From Thermoplasmata archaeon (GTDB lineage Archaea > Thermoplasmatota > E2 > JACPAO01 > JAHFTW01), in assembly GCA_023269235.1 (NCBI GenBank), contig JAHFTW010000004.1:1-64000 (forward strand): a DNA stretch of 64,000 bases. Reading direction: 5' to 3'. The notes under the pieces were generated by a model that did not search any database, was not told the DNA's origin, and saw only the letters and a list, made by a program, of their open reading frames with translations. Below, piece by piece: positions 41,012 to 50,201 of the stretch. Position 1 is the stretch's first letter. Each line of letters begins with the position of its first letter. A program made the position numbers and the translations under genes.

Positions 41012-42171
41012 CGCGGCAGCACCTCCAGGAACTTGTCAAGGGTCGCGTCCTCCACGGTGAGCGGCGGGAGCAGGCGCAGGCCGGTGGTGCCTCCGCCAAG
41101 GACGAGGAACCCCTGCGCCTGAAGGGCGGTGATGGCGGGTTGCGGCTTGACGCGCAGTTCGATGCCGACCATCGCCCCCGAGCCGCGCACGTCGCGGACA
41201 AGAGGATGCGCAAGCGAGCGGATGCCGGAGAGCAGGCGTTCGCCGATGGCGTGGGCTCGCCAAAGGAGCCGTTCGTCGTCGAGGATGCCAAGCACCGCGG
41301 AGCCGGCTGCGCAGGCGAGCGGGGCGCCGCCGTACGTGGAGCCGTGGCCGCCGGGGGGCAGCCGCGCCGCAAGCTCCTCGGTCATGGAGCAGGCGCCGAT
41401 GGGTAGCCCGCCGGCGAGCCCCTTGGCAAGGGCGACAGCGTCCGGCACGACGCCGGACGGTGTGGCAGCCAGGAACGTCCCGGTGCGACCGAGGCCGGAC
41501 TGGACCTCGTCGAAGACCAGGATGGCGCCGACGTCGGTGGCCACGTCGCGGGCGGCGCGGAGGAACGACGCCGTCGCGGCGCGCACGCCGCCTTCGCCCT
41601 GCACGGGCTCGACGACGACTGCCGCCGTGTCACGCGGGACGGCGGACTTGAGCGCCTCCTCGTCATTGAACGCCACGAACTCGGTTTTGGGCAGCATGGG
41701 CTGGAACGGCTCGCGGAACGCCGCGCGATGGGTGACCGACAGCGCCGCGGCGGTGCGACCATGGAACGAATCGCGGCAGGCGACGAAGCGGCCTCGCCCG
41801 GTCGCGGCGACGGCCAGTTTGAGGGCGCACTCCATCGCCTCGGCTCCGGAGTTGGCGAGGAACGTCCGTGCGAGCTGGGATGGAAGCCGGGCGTGGAGCG
41901 CATCAAGGAACGCGGCGCGCTCGGGGCTCTGGATGCCGGCGGCGACATGGAGGAGACGGTCGGCTTGCGCCTGGATTGCGGTGACGACGCGCGGATGGTT
42001 GTGGCCGACGAGGGCGACGCCGTGGCTGGCCCCTCCGAGATCGGTGTAGGCGCGGCCGGCCGCGTCCCAGATCGTGGCGTTCAGGGCGCGCTCGGCGACG
42101 ATGGGCTTGGCGGCGAACCCGCGCAGGAGCCGCGCCTCGCCCCCGGGAAGGGTCGCCTGCGCAGGGCTCAC
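40999..42171 (-). CDS. lysJ: [LysW]-aminoadipate semialdehyde/glutamate semialdehyde transaminase
   Basis: Class III aminotransferase FDEVQSGLGRTG, AKGLAGGLPIGA, GGHGSTYGGAPLACAA. GTG start overlapping lysZ. Confidence 0.88.
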   Translation of the reverse strand: MSPAQATLPGGEARLLRGFAAKPIVAERALNATIWDAAGRAYTDLGGASHGVALVGHNHPRVVTAIQAQADRLLHVAAGIQSPERAAFLDALHARLPSQLARTFLANSGAEAMECALKLAVAATGRGRFVACRDSFHGRTAAALSVTHRAAFREPFQPMLPKTEFVAFNDEEALKSAVPRDTAAVVVEPVQGEGGVRAATASFLRAARDVATDVGAILVFDEVQSGLGRTGTFLAATPSGVVPDAVALAKGLAGGLPIGACSMTEELAARLPPGGHGSTYGGAPLACAAGSAVLGILDDERLLWRAHAIGERLLSGIRSLAHPLVRDVRGSGAMVGIELRVKPQPAITALQAQGFLVLGGGTTGLRLLPPLTVEDATLDKFLEVLPRCLG

Positions 42172-42971
42172 GCGACCACCGTTCCCTGGCCCGCGAGCGC
42201 GTCGGCGATGGGCGTGGCGCGGCGCGTATCCGCTAGAATGACACGACGAACGCCGCCTGCAAGCGCCTCTTGCGCGCCGAGGAGCTTCTTCTTGAACCGG
42301 CCCTGCGCGAGGGTCTGCGCCTCCGCGAAGGCGTCGCGGCCGATGCGGGGCACCAGGCTGGCGGGGTCGGCGGGGTCGCGCAGCAGGCCGGGGACGTTGC
42401 TCAGGATGACGAGCGTGCTCGCGCCAAGGGCGCAGGCCACGACGGCCGCGGCGCGGTCGTTGTCCACGTTGACCGCCTCCCCGGTGTCGGCTAGCGCGGG
42501 CAGGGTGAGGACGGGGCGGTAGCCGTTGTCCAGCAAGAGGCGCAGCAGGTGCGCGTTCACCGTGTGGACCTTGCCCGTCAGGTCGTCGCGGAGCATCAGG
42601 GTCCGTCCGCCCTCGACGATGCGGATGGCCTCCTTGCGCGTCGCCTGCCAGAGGCGGCCGTCCACGCCGGAGAGTCCCACGGCGTTGCACCCAAGCCGCT
42701 GCAGGCGCAGGACGAGGTCGTTGTTGACCTGGCCGCGGTAACTCATCTGCAGCAGCGCAAGGGTCGCGGCGTCGGTGGCGCGGCTAGTGTGGCCGCTCGG
42801 GCTCGTGACGTAGCGTGGCTCCTGGCCGACGCGGCGAGTGAGGGCGTCCATCGCGGCGTTGCCGCCGTGCACCAGGACCCAGGGCTCCGTCCGGGCGGCG
42901 AGCTCGCGCAGCAGGGGCTCCAGGTCCACGTTGGCGCCGCCTCCGACCTTCACGACGAGTACGTCCGTCAT
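42168..42971 (-). CDS. lysZ: [LysW]-aminoadipate/glutamate kinase
   Basis: VLVVKVGGGANVDL, WVLVHGGNAAMDAL, NVDNDRAAAVVA. Confidence 0.9.
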   Translation of the reverse strand: MTDVLVVKVGGGANVDLEPLLRELAARTEPWVLVHGGNAAMDALTRRVGQEPRYVTSPSGHTSRATDAATLALLQMSYRGQVNNDLVLRLQRLGCNAVGLSGVDGRLWQATRKEAIRIVEGGRTLMLRDDLTGKVHTVNAHLLRLLLDNGYRPVLTLPALADTGEAVNVDNDRAAAVVACALGASTLVILSNVPGLLRDPADPASLVPRIGRDAFAEAQTLAQGRFKKKLLGAQEALAGGVRRVILADTRRATPIADALAGQGTVVA

Positions 42972-42973
42972 CG

Positions 42974-44017
42974 TCACACCGGGTGGAGCGGAATCTGCCC
43001 AAGGCCGTCCGTCTCCGGGAGGCCGAGGGCGACGTTCATGGACTGGACGGCGGAGCCGGCGGCGCCCTTGACGAGGTTGTCGAGGGCGCAGGTGGCGACG
43101 ATGCGGCCAGGGCCGTCGCCGGCCTCAGCGTGGAAGGAGACGTCCGCGAAGTTGCTGCCCGCGACGAGGTTCGGGTCCGGTCCGCGGTGGGTGCCGGCGC
43201 GCTCCTTGACGATGCGCACGAACGGCTCGTCCTGGTACTGCGCGCGGTACGCCTTCCACAGGGTCTTCTCGTCCGGCGCGGGGCCCGGCAGAAGGATGTG
43301 GCAGGTGGAGAGGACGCCGCGCACCAGCTCGACGGTGTGCACGCTTGCGTGGACGCGGGCGCCCGTCTCTTGCTCGACCTCGGCGGCGTGGCGGTGCGAG
43401 GTGGCCGCGTAGAGACGGTGGCTGCGGCTGCGCTCCGAGTGCATTCCCGCCGCGTTGACCTCGGCGCCGGCGGCGCTGGAGCCAATTTTCCCGTCCACCA
43501 CGACGCGCGCTCCTTCGAGGAGTCCTGCGCGGGCAAGCGGCAACAGGGCAAGGTTGGTCGCGGTGGCGAAGCAGCCAACACCCGAGATGAGACGGGCGCC
43601 CTTCACCGCGGCGCGGCGGGTCTCGGGCAGTCCATAGACGGCCTCGGGAAGCAGGTGAGCGGCGGTGTGGGGCGTGCCGTACCAGCGCTCGTAGGCGGCG
43701 GGGTCGCGCAGGCGGAAATCGGCGGAGAGGTCCACGACCACGCGACCGTCGCGCATCAGGTTCGGGACGACGGCCATCGCCTCCGTGTGCGGCGTGCAGG
43801 AGAAGATGACGTCTGCGTCGGGGAGCTTGTCGCGGGGCAGGAAATCCAGGGTCGTGGCGCCGCGCAGGTTGGGGTGGGCGCGATGGACCGGCTCGCCGGC
43901 GTGGCCTTGGCTCGTGACCCCGACGACCTCGATTCCAGGATGGCGCAGAAGGAGGCGGAGCAGCTCGCCGCCCGTGTAGCCTGAGCCGCCGAGGATGGCG
44001 GCCGTCCGCCGTGTCAT
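42974..44017 (-). CDS. lysY: [LysW]-aminoadipate/glutamyl-phosphate reductase
   Basis: AAILGGSGYTGGELLRLLLRHPGIEV, SGVGCFATATNLALLPL. Confidence 0.92.
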   Translation of the reverse strand: MTRRTAAILGGSGYTGGELLRLLLRHPGIEVVGVTSQGHAGEPVHRAHPNLRGATTLDFLPRDKLPDADVIFSCTPHTEAMAVVPNLMRDGRVVVDLSADFRLRDPAAYERWYGTPHTAAHLLPEAVYGLPETRRAAVKGARLISGVGCFATATNLALLPLARAGLLEGARVVVDGKIGSSAAGAEVNAAGMHSERSRSHRLYAATSHRHAAEVEQETGARVHASVHTVELVRGVLSTCHILLPGPAPDEKTLWKAYRAQYQDEPFVRIVKERAGTHRGPDPNLVAGSNFADVSFHAEAGDGPGRIVATCALDNLVKGAAGSAVQSMNVALGLPETDGLGQIPLHPV

Positions 44018-44880
44018 GCCTTGGCCTGCCGGACGCAGTACTCGATGATCTTTCCTGGGATGTCCACGCCGGTCGGCGCGACGGAGTTGCGGAACTCCAT
44101 GGTGTGGTTGATCTCGTGGCACACCAATCCGGCGGACGTTTCCATCAGGTCGAGTGCGAGGACGCCTCCGCCGACGGCGGCCGCGGCACGCTGGCACAGG
44201 TCGTGCAGCTCCGGAGTGACGGGGCAGACGCTCGCCTTGCCGCCGCGCGCGGTGTTGGTGATCCAGTGCGGGCTGTTGCGCCAGATGGCCGCAATGGTCT
44301 CGTCACCGACGACGAAGGCGCGCAGGTCGCGGTGGAGGGTCGGCTCGCCGGCGGCGCCGAGCTTGTTGACGTACTCCTGGAGGTAGTACACCTGCTGGAC
44401 GGGGTTGGGCAACTCGGAGCGGTGCTCCAGGATCTGCTCGGCCTCGCGGCGCGAGTCCACGCGGGCGACCATGCGGGCCCAGGAGCCGGTCGTCGGCTTG
44501 ATGACGGCGGGGTACCCGAGCTGGTCGAGGGCGGCGAGGGCGGACTCCTGCTCGAAGGCGACCTTGGTCCGGGGCGTGGGGACGCCGGCGCGGCGCAGCT
44601 TGAGGCTGGTCTCCGTCTTGTCCGCGCAAGCGGCGGCGACGGCGTGGCGGTTGATGGCGGGGATGCCGTGCGCCCCGCAGAACTTGAGGACGTAGAGTCC
44701 GCGCGTCGTGCTGACGCTGCGCTCCAGCACCGCGTCGAACGGGAGCGCGCCCGGGTCCAGGTCGAGGATGAGGGTGTCGTCCTGGACGGCCGTGAACTGG
44801 ACGCCCTGGCGCTGCGCGGCTTCCTGGAGCATCTTCTCCTCGACGCGGCCGCGACTGTACACCATGCCGATGTGCGTCAT
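44014..44880 (-). CDS. lysX: [LysW]-aminoadipate/glutamate ligase (ATP-grasp)
   Basis: VYSRGRVEEKMLQEAAQRQGV, PAVIKPTTGSWARMVARV, VCHEINHTMEFRNSV. Confidence 0.92.
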   Translation of the reverse strand: MTHIGMVYSRGRVEEKMLQEAAQRQGVQFTAVQDDTLILDLDPGALPFDAVLERSVSTTRGLYVLKFCGAHGIPAINRHAVAAACADKTETSLKLRRAGVPTPRTKVAFEQESALAALDQLGYPAVIKPTTGSWARMVARVDSRREAEQILEHRSELPNPVQQVYYLQEYVNKLGAAGEPTLHRDLRAFVVGDETIAAIWRNSPHWITNTARGGKASVCPVTPELHDLCQRAAAAVGGGVLALDLMETSAGLVCHEINHTMEFRNSVAPTGVDIPGKIIEYCVRQAKA

Positions 44881-44970
44881 GCGGGACCTACGCGGCGGCG
44901 CAGTGGCCGAGGGGGGCGGTGGCGAGAGGGTGAGGGGTTGGCCGGACGGGCTCCGGGCGGGGCGGGCGGT

Positions 44971-45159
44971 TCACTCGCCCCAGTCCTCTTCGGCGTGGGG
45001 GGCGAGCTGGACGAGCAGGGGCGTGAGGCTCACGACCTCCAGTTCGGCGCCGCAGCCGCGGCAGTCGAGGACCTCGCCGGCGAGCGTGGGCGTGATGGCG
45101 AGACGGGCCGCGCATTCCGGGCATTCGAGGGGGGCGGTTTCCAGGATGGTTTGGCTCAT
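44971..45159 (-). CDS. lysW: Amino-group carrier protein LysW
   Basis: CPECAARLAITPTLAGEVLDCRGCGAELEVV...EEDWGE C-terminus. Confidence 0.95.
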   Translation of the reverse strand: MSQTILETAPLECPECAARLAITPTLAGEVLDCRGCGAELEVVSLTPLLVQLAPHAEEDWGE

Positions 45160-45187
45160 GGGGTCACCAGGGCGGCAGCTCGGTTCC

Positions 45188-45204
45188 GGAAACCGTTGGT
45201 TTCC
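45188..45204. promoter_or_regulatory. Perfect inverted repeat upstream of lysW (operator or 5'-leader hairpin)
   Basis: GGAAACC-GTT-GGTTTCC, about 30 nt upstream of the lysW ATG. Confidence 0.4.
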
Positions 45205-45310
45205 TTCCGGATTTGCCAGTGCCCTTGCGACAAACCTGTCCTATATCTACGATTCTCGACTTTTTCGTAGGATTAGAACCTCTTCGTGCGATTTTCGCAA
45301 GCCGGGAAGG

Positions 45311-46240
45311 TCAGCGCGCGCGGAACTCGTCGAGCCAGCCGTCGAAGCGCTTCTTGCTGTGGGCCAGCGCCTTGGCCGGGTCGGCGGCGGCTTGGACCGC
45401 GGAGGGGACGCCGGCGTCGGCGGGCAGCGGGTGCGCCATGTCGTGGAGCGTCGGGCGCGTCGCCTGGTACAGGATTCCCACGGGGACGTTCGCGCGGTCG
45501 TTGGCGACGCGCATCGCGGCGTCCCAGTCCGACGCGTCGTGGCCCGCGGCCGCGATGTCCTTCGTGTTGGCGCGGAAGAAGTCGTACGTGTTGACGAGGT
45601 TGTACGTCACGCAGGGGCTCTGCACGTTGACGAACGCGAAGCCTTGGTGCTTCACCGCCGCCTCGAGGATGGCGACCAGTTGCGCCATGTTGCCGCTGAA
45701 CGCTTGGGCGACGAACGTGGCTCCGGCGGAGAGCGCGAGGGCGAGCGGGTTGAGCGGGGCGGCGAGAGGGCCGAGCGGGCTGGCCTTCGTGCTCATCTCC
45801 ATCGGCGTCGTGGGCGAGGTCTGGCCCTTCGTGAGCCCGTACACCTGGTTGTCCATGACGATGTAGGTGAGGTCCACGTTGCGGCGCGAGGCGTGCAGGA
45901 AGTGGCCCAAGCCGATGCCGAAGCCGTCGCCGTCGCCGCCGGCCGCGATGACCGTCAACGCGGGGTTGGCGACCTTGACGCCCGTGGCGAGCGGCAGGAC
46001 GCGGCCGTGGATGCCGTGGATGCCGAACGTGCGGAAGTAGGCGGTGATGTTCCCTGAGCAGCCGATGCCAGTCGCGAGCACGGTCGTGTTCGGGTCGAGG
46101 CCGAGGTTGGCCGCCGCCTTCTGCATCGCGGTCAGGACGCCGAAGTCGCCGCAGCCTGGGCACCAGATGGGGTCCTTGCCCTTGAACTCCTTGAAGGTCA
46201 GCTTGGCGGAGGGCGACGGCGTGGGGGAGGGGGACTCCAT
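45311..46240 (-). CDS. korB: 2-oxoacid:ferredoxin oxidoreductase beta subunit
   Basis: PIWCPGCGDFGVLTAMQKA, GIGCSGNITAYF, GDGDGFGIGLGHF. Confidence 0.92.
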   Translation of the reverse strand: MESPSPTPSPSAKLTFKEFKGKDPIWCPGCGDFGVLTAMQKAAANLGLDPNTTVLATGIGCSGNITAYFRTFGIHGIHGRVLPLATGVKVANPALTVIAAGGDGDGFGIGLGHFLHASRRNVDLTYIVMDNQVYGLTKGQTSPTTPMEMSTKASPLGPLAAPLNPLALALSAGATFVAQAFSGNMAQLVAILEAAVKHQGFAFVNVQSPCVTYNLVNTYDFFRANTKDIAAAGHDASDWDAAMRVANDRANVPVGILYQATRPTLHDMAHPLPADAGVPSAVQAAADPAKALAHSKKRFDGWLDEFRAR

Positions 46241-46491
46241 CAGTCGTCCACCTCCTTGCGGTCGTCGAGCAGACGGGCCGGGTACGGGCCCGCGACGGCG
46301 AAGCGGCCGAGGAAGCCGCCGACCGTGAGCGCGCCCACGCCGACGGAGCCGAGCGCGAAGCCGGCGAGCGGGACGCGCGTGCCGCCCGCCATGAACGCGC
46401 CCCACACCATCAGCGCCAAGCCGAGCGGCATCAGGACGAACGCCCAGACCATCATCTGGCGCGCCCACTGGCGACGGGTGGTGGCGGTCAT
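46240..46491 (-). CDS. Small two-to-three-TM membrane protein between korA and korB
   Basis: MTATTRRQWARQMMVWAFVLMPLGLALMVWGAFMAGG...; overlaps both neighbours. Confidence 0.6.
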   Translation of the reverse strand: MTATTRRQWARQMMVWAFVLMPLGLALMVWGAFMAGGTRVPLAGFALGSVGVGALTVGGFLGRFAVAGPYPARLLDDRKEVDD

Positions 46492-48281
46492 GCCATGCCT
46501 CCGACGGCGTCCAAGATGCGGTCGCTGGCCATGGTGAGTCCGTCGTACTGCAGGACGCTGGTGAGCCGGTCGTGCACGGGAGCCTCCGACTTGACGAGGC
46601 GGGCAAGCTGCGCGAAGGCGTTGGCCTCCACGACTAAGAGGCGCGCGGAGCCGATGGCCGCGAGGAATTCCGTGCGCGGGAACGGCCAGAGAAGGCGGAC
46701 GGCGACGACCTTGGCCTTCACGCCGTTCGCGGCCAGGCGGATGGCGGCCTCGCGGCAGGCCTCGACCGTCGAGCCCCATGACACGAGGGCGATGGGGGCA
46801 TCGGCGGGGCCTTCGAGGGTGACGGGGCGGTCCACGGAGGCGGGGATGGCGGCCATGCGCGCCAGGCGCCGATCCACCATCGCGACGCGCAGGTGCGGCT
46901 GCTCGTTCGTGAAGCCGCTCGCGGCGTGCTCGGTGGAGTTGCTGTAGAAGCGGCCGCCGGGCTCGCCGGGCAGCGCGATGCGTTGGGGATGGGCACCCGG
47001 GTCCCCGTAGGGCGTGTAGGTCTGGTCCCACGACGACGAGCCGACGACGGCGGGGCTGGGTCCGCGCGGGGCGTGGCGCTTGGCCGCGGCGGCGACGTCG
47101 AAGGGCGCGGCGGTCTGCTTGAACAGGCTCATCTGCTGGTCCAAGGCGACGAACGTCGGGCAGCGCCACTGCTCGGAGAGCCGGAACGCCTCGGAGGTGG
47201 CATGGAACGCGTCGGCGACGTCGGTGGGGGAGAGGACGATGCGGACATGCTCGCCGTGGCCGCCGTGGATGAGGTGCCAGAGGTCCTCCTGGCCGTGCTT
47301 CGTCGGCATCCCGGTGCTGGGGCCAGGGCGTTGGCAGTCCACGACGACGAGCGGCGTCTCCGCGGAGCCGGCGAACCCGAGCGCCTCCGTCATGAGCGAC
47401 AGGCCGGGACCCGACGTCGCGGTGAGCGCCTTCGTGCCCGCGAAGCCGGCGCCGGCAAGCACGTTGGCGGCGGCAAGTTCGTCCTCCATCTGGAGCGCCG
47501 TGCCGCCGAGCGCCATGAGGCGGGGCGTCATGTACTCCAGGATGTCGCTGGCCGGCGTGATGGGGTAGGCGGCGGCGACGCGGCAGCCTGCGGCGAGCGC
47601 CCCGAGGGCCGCAGCCTCGTTGCCGGAGAGGAAGAGCGCTGGCGCGGTGCCCGGCTTGGGCGCGGAGAACTTCGGCGACTGCCCGAAGCGGGAGAGGGCT
47701 TCAGCGTGGCCGGCCTTGAGCGCGGCGCGGTTCTGCTCGACCACCTTCGCGCCCTTGGACGCGAACTGGTCCCCGACGCTGGCGAGCAGGGCATCGAGGG
47801 CGACGCCGAGCAGGGCCGCGGAGGCGCCGAGAGCGACCATGTTCTTCGCCTTCGCGAGGCCGGCGGCCGTGGCGAGCGCGGTGAACGGGAACGGCTCGAC
47901 GGTGGCGCCGTTGGTGGAGACGAACGGCCCCACGCCGTCGTCCAGGAGGATGAGCGCGCCCTTGCCCATCCGGGCATCCACGCGAGGCAGGACGGTCGCG
48001 TTGAACGCGAGCGCGAGGTCGATGCGCTCGGGCGGGCAGAGATGCCCTTCCGGCGTCAGGCGCACCGTGAACGTCGTGTCGCCGCCGCGGATGCGGCTCG
48101 GGAAATCGCGCTGCGTCGTCGGCCGGTAGCCGAGCGCCGCGAGGGCGCGGGCGAACGTCTCGCCGCCGGCCTCCAAGCCTTCGCCTGCGGTCCCCGCGAT
48201 GAGCCACGCGACGCCGTGCTGCACGACGCTTCGACAGGGGCCCAGGCCATCAACGCTTGGGTCGTCAAAGGGAGGCGGCAC
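46488..48281 (-). CDS. korA: 2-oxoacid:ferredoxin oxidoreductase alpha subunit (fused gamma domain)
   Basis: GNEAAALGALAAGCRVAAAYPITPASDILEYM, ATSGPGLSLMTEALGFAGSAETPLVVVDCQRPGPSTGMPTKHGQEDL. Start uncertain. Confidence 0.9.
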   Translation of the reverse strand: MPPPFDDPSVDGLGPCRSVVQHGVAWLIAGTAGEGLEAGGETFARALAALGYRPTTQRDFPSRIRGGDTTFTVRLTPEGHLCPPERIDLALAFNATVLPRVDARMGKGALILLDDGVGPFVSTNGATVEPFPFTALATAAGLAKAKNMVALGASAALLGVALDALLASVGDQFASKGAKVVEQNRAALKAGHAEALSRFGQSPKFSAPKPGTAPALFLSGNEAAALGALAAGCRVAAAYPITPASDILEYMTPRLMALGGTALQMEDELAAANVLAGAGFAGTKALTATSGPGLSLMTEALGFAGSAETPLVVVDCQRPGPSTGMPTKHGQEDLWHLIHGGHGEHVRIVLSPTDVADAFHATSEAFRLSEQWRCPTFVALDQQMSLFKQTAAPFDVAAAAKRHAPRGPSPAVVGSSSWDQTYTPYGDPGAHPQRIALPGEPGGRFYSNSTEHAASGFTNEQPHLRVAMVDRRLARMAAIPASVDRPVTLEGPADAPIALVSWGSTVEACREAAIRLAANGVKAKVVAVRLLWPFPRTEFLAAIGSARLLVVEANAFAQLARLVKSEAPVHDRLTSVLQYDGLTMASDRILDAVGGMA

Positions 48282-49254
48282 AGGAGGAGCAGAGCCGCGC
48301 TCCCTGCGGCTCCAGGTGCCCGCACGAAGGGCAGCGGACCTGCACCTCGCCGGGTCTGGCGCTCTTGGCGGCGCGGCCCAGCACCTCGACCGGCTGGAGG
48401 GCGGCGAGCCGGCGGCGCTCGGCGGCCTGCTCGGCGGCCTGCAGCGCTTTGGCTTGCTCTTGGCGCTTGCGCGCGAGCACCGCCTCTGTGGCCCGCATGG
48501 CGTCGGCCAGCCGTTGGCGCTCGCGCTCCGCCGATTCCTCCGCCGCTTGGGCCCGTCGCCTCAAGACCTCCTCCGCGACGACGCGCTTGGCTGCCTCGCG
48601 TTCGTCCTGGCGCTCGCGTTCGGCGGCGGTCTGCGCTTGGCCCAGTTGCCGGGATTCCTCGCGCAGGCGAAGCGTCTCCGCCGCCTGCTCGGTCTTCAGC
48701 TTGGCCACCGCGGCGGCCCGGGCCGCGGCATTGGCGAGCGCCTGCTGGGTGCGGCGCTCTGCGGCCTCGCGCTCCTGCTGGAGGAGGTCGGCCCGGCGCG
48801 CTTCGTCCCTTTGGCGGGCGCCCTCATCTTCGGCCTCCCGCTGGGCGTGTTCTTCGTCGGCGGCCTGCCGGGCCGCGGCCTCGACCGCGCGCTCTGCCTG
48901 CCGCGCGGCCGCACGCTGGGCCTTCGCCGTCGCGGTGGCCGCACGGTTGGCCTGGCGGCGTTGCTTCGCCTCCGCGTCGGCCTGGGCGCGGTCCGCCACC
49001 GCGCGCGCCAGAGCCTCGGCTTTGGTCCGGCGGGCTTGCTCCGCGTCCCGTTGCTTGGCGGCCTTCGCCTCGGAGGCGGCGGACGTTTTCCGCCGCGCCG
49101 CATCGTCTTTCTTGGCTTTGGCGGCCGCGCGCTCCGCGTCATCCGCCTGCGCCGCGGCCGCGCTTTGTGCCTTGCGCTCCCGCAGGCGCTGCAGCTCTTC
49201 CATGGCGCGTCGCCAGGCTTCCTCCTCGCGCGCGGTGCGGGGTCGGCTCGCCAT
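48265..49254 (-). CDS. Very long charged single-helix/coiled-coil protein with C-terminal zinc ribbon
   Basis: About 280 residues dominated by A/R/E/K/Q, ending CPSCGHLEPQGARLCSSC. Confidence 0.65.
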   Translation of the reverse strand: MASRPRTAREEEAWRRAMEELQRLRERKAQSAAAAQADDAERAAAKAKKDDAARRKTSAASEAKAAKQRDAEQARRTKAEALARAVADRAQADAEAKQRRQANRAATATAKAQRAAARQAERAVEAAARQAADEEHAQREAEDEGARQRDEARRADLLQQEREAAERRTQQALANAAARAAAVAKLKTEQAAETLRLREESRQLGQAQTAAERERQDEREAAKRVVAEEVLRRRAQAAEESAERERQRLADAMRATEAVLARKRQEQAKALQAAEQAAERRRLAALQPVEVLGRAAKSARPGEVQVRCPSCGHLEPQGARLCSSCAASL

Positions 49255-49256
49255 GG

Positions 49257-49940
49257 CTACCGGTCGCAGACGCGGCAGAACCGGCCGCCGAGAAGCATGC
49301 GGCCGCAGCGCGGGCACCGGCCCGGCTGTCCCGCGTTGGTGAGCAGGAGCGCGGAGGCGGCGACGGGCGGCCTGTCCACCCAGACTCCCGTAGGACTCTG
49401 AGACGAGGCAGGAACGGTCGGTCGCGGGGACGCCACAGCGATCGGCTCGTCAGGGACCGAGGCCGCGAGGACGGAGGCGGCCAGGCCCCCGGTGGCGACG
49501 CCATCACGCGCGCCCAGCTCGGCAAGGCGCCGCCGCACAGCCTCCTCGACCTGCTCCTCCACGGTCTTTGGCTTCGGCTTGCGGAACGCGAGCTTCAAGC
49601 AGACGATGCCGGCGATGAGGAGGACGAAACCGACGACGTCCCAGACCATGCGGCCCTTCAGGCCCGCGATCGCGCCATCAATCTGCGCGCCCAGGTCGTC
49701 CGGGGGCGTGCCCCCGCCGAACGCGACCTTCATGATGGAAGCGAACGCCCCCGCGGGGGCCAGCCCGTAACCAACGAGCGAGACGCCAAGAAGGATTCCA
49801 AGGGCGCCACTCGCGGCGAGCGGGACGTTCGCCTTCGGTTTCGGCGCCGGCTCGAGGATGGCCTCATCGGTCCTGGTCTTGCCCACGCACGGCGACCGAC
49901 CCGTCGGCGAAGAACCTGCCGTCGCCACCGGCGCCTTCAT
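49257..49940 (-). CDS. Membrane protein with C-terminal zinc ribbon
   Basis: Two TM segments and CPRCGRMLLGGRFCRVCDR; directly upstream of the coiled-coil zinc-ribbon gene. Confidence 0.6.
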   Translation of the reverse strand: MKAPVATAGSSPTGRSPCVGKTRTDEAILEPAPKPKANVPLAASGALGILLGVSLVGYGLAPAGAFASIMKVAFGGGTPPDDLGAQIDGAIAGLKGRMVWDVVGFVLLIAGIVCLKLAFRKPKPKTVEEQVEEAVRRRLAELGARDGVATGGLAASVLAASVPDEPIAVASPRPTVPASSQSPTGVWVDRPPVAASALLLTNAGQPGRCPRCGRMLLGGRFCRVCDR

Positions 49941-49989
49941 ATCAACCACCCAAGTCGCAAACATCGCCGCCGCAAGGCAGCTACACACC

Positions 49990-50064
49990 AGCGGGGTGGG
50001 GTAGCCAGGAGATCCCGACGGGCTCATAACCCGTAGATCAGTCGTTCAAATCGACTCCCCGCTA
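49990..50064 (+). tRNA. Initiator tRNA-Met (CAT)
   Basis: AGCGGGG/CCCCGCT perfect 7-bp acceptor stem with A1:U72, ACGGG CTCATAA CCCGT anticodon arm, AGTCG TTCAAAT CGACT T-arm; no encoded CCA. Confidence 0.95.
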
Positions 50065-50103
50065 TTCACTATCCAGCTCCGCTTTGAACGAACGGACCCG
50101 CTT
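50052..50103. repeat. attL-like direct repeat copy 1, overlapping the tRNA-iMet 3' end
   Basis: cgactccccgctattcactatccagctccgctttgaacgaacggacccgctt; matches 52928-52979 at 46/52 positions by hand. Confidence 0.8.
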
Positions 50104-50201
50104 TGAACGAATGGCGGGCCTCGATTTGTTCAAGCGGCCGGAGACACTCCGCGCGAGCCCACTTCATATAGGCAGGGCAGGCGCTCGGGGGCCACGCGAC
50201 T

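Noticed and set aside
46893-50036. 1047-aa plus-strand ORF opposite korA and the zinc-ribbon genes
   Set aside because: Arg/Pro/Gly-rich shadow translation of high-GC antisense DNA; the opposite strand has recognisable conserved proteins throughout.
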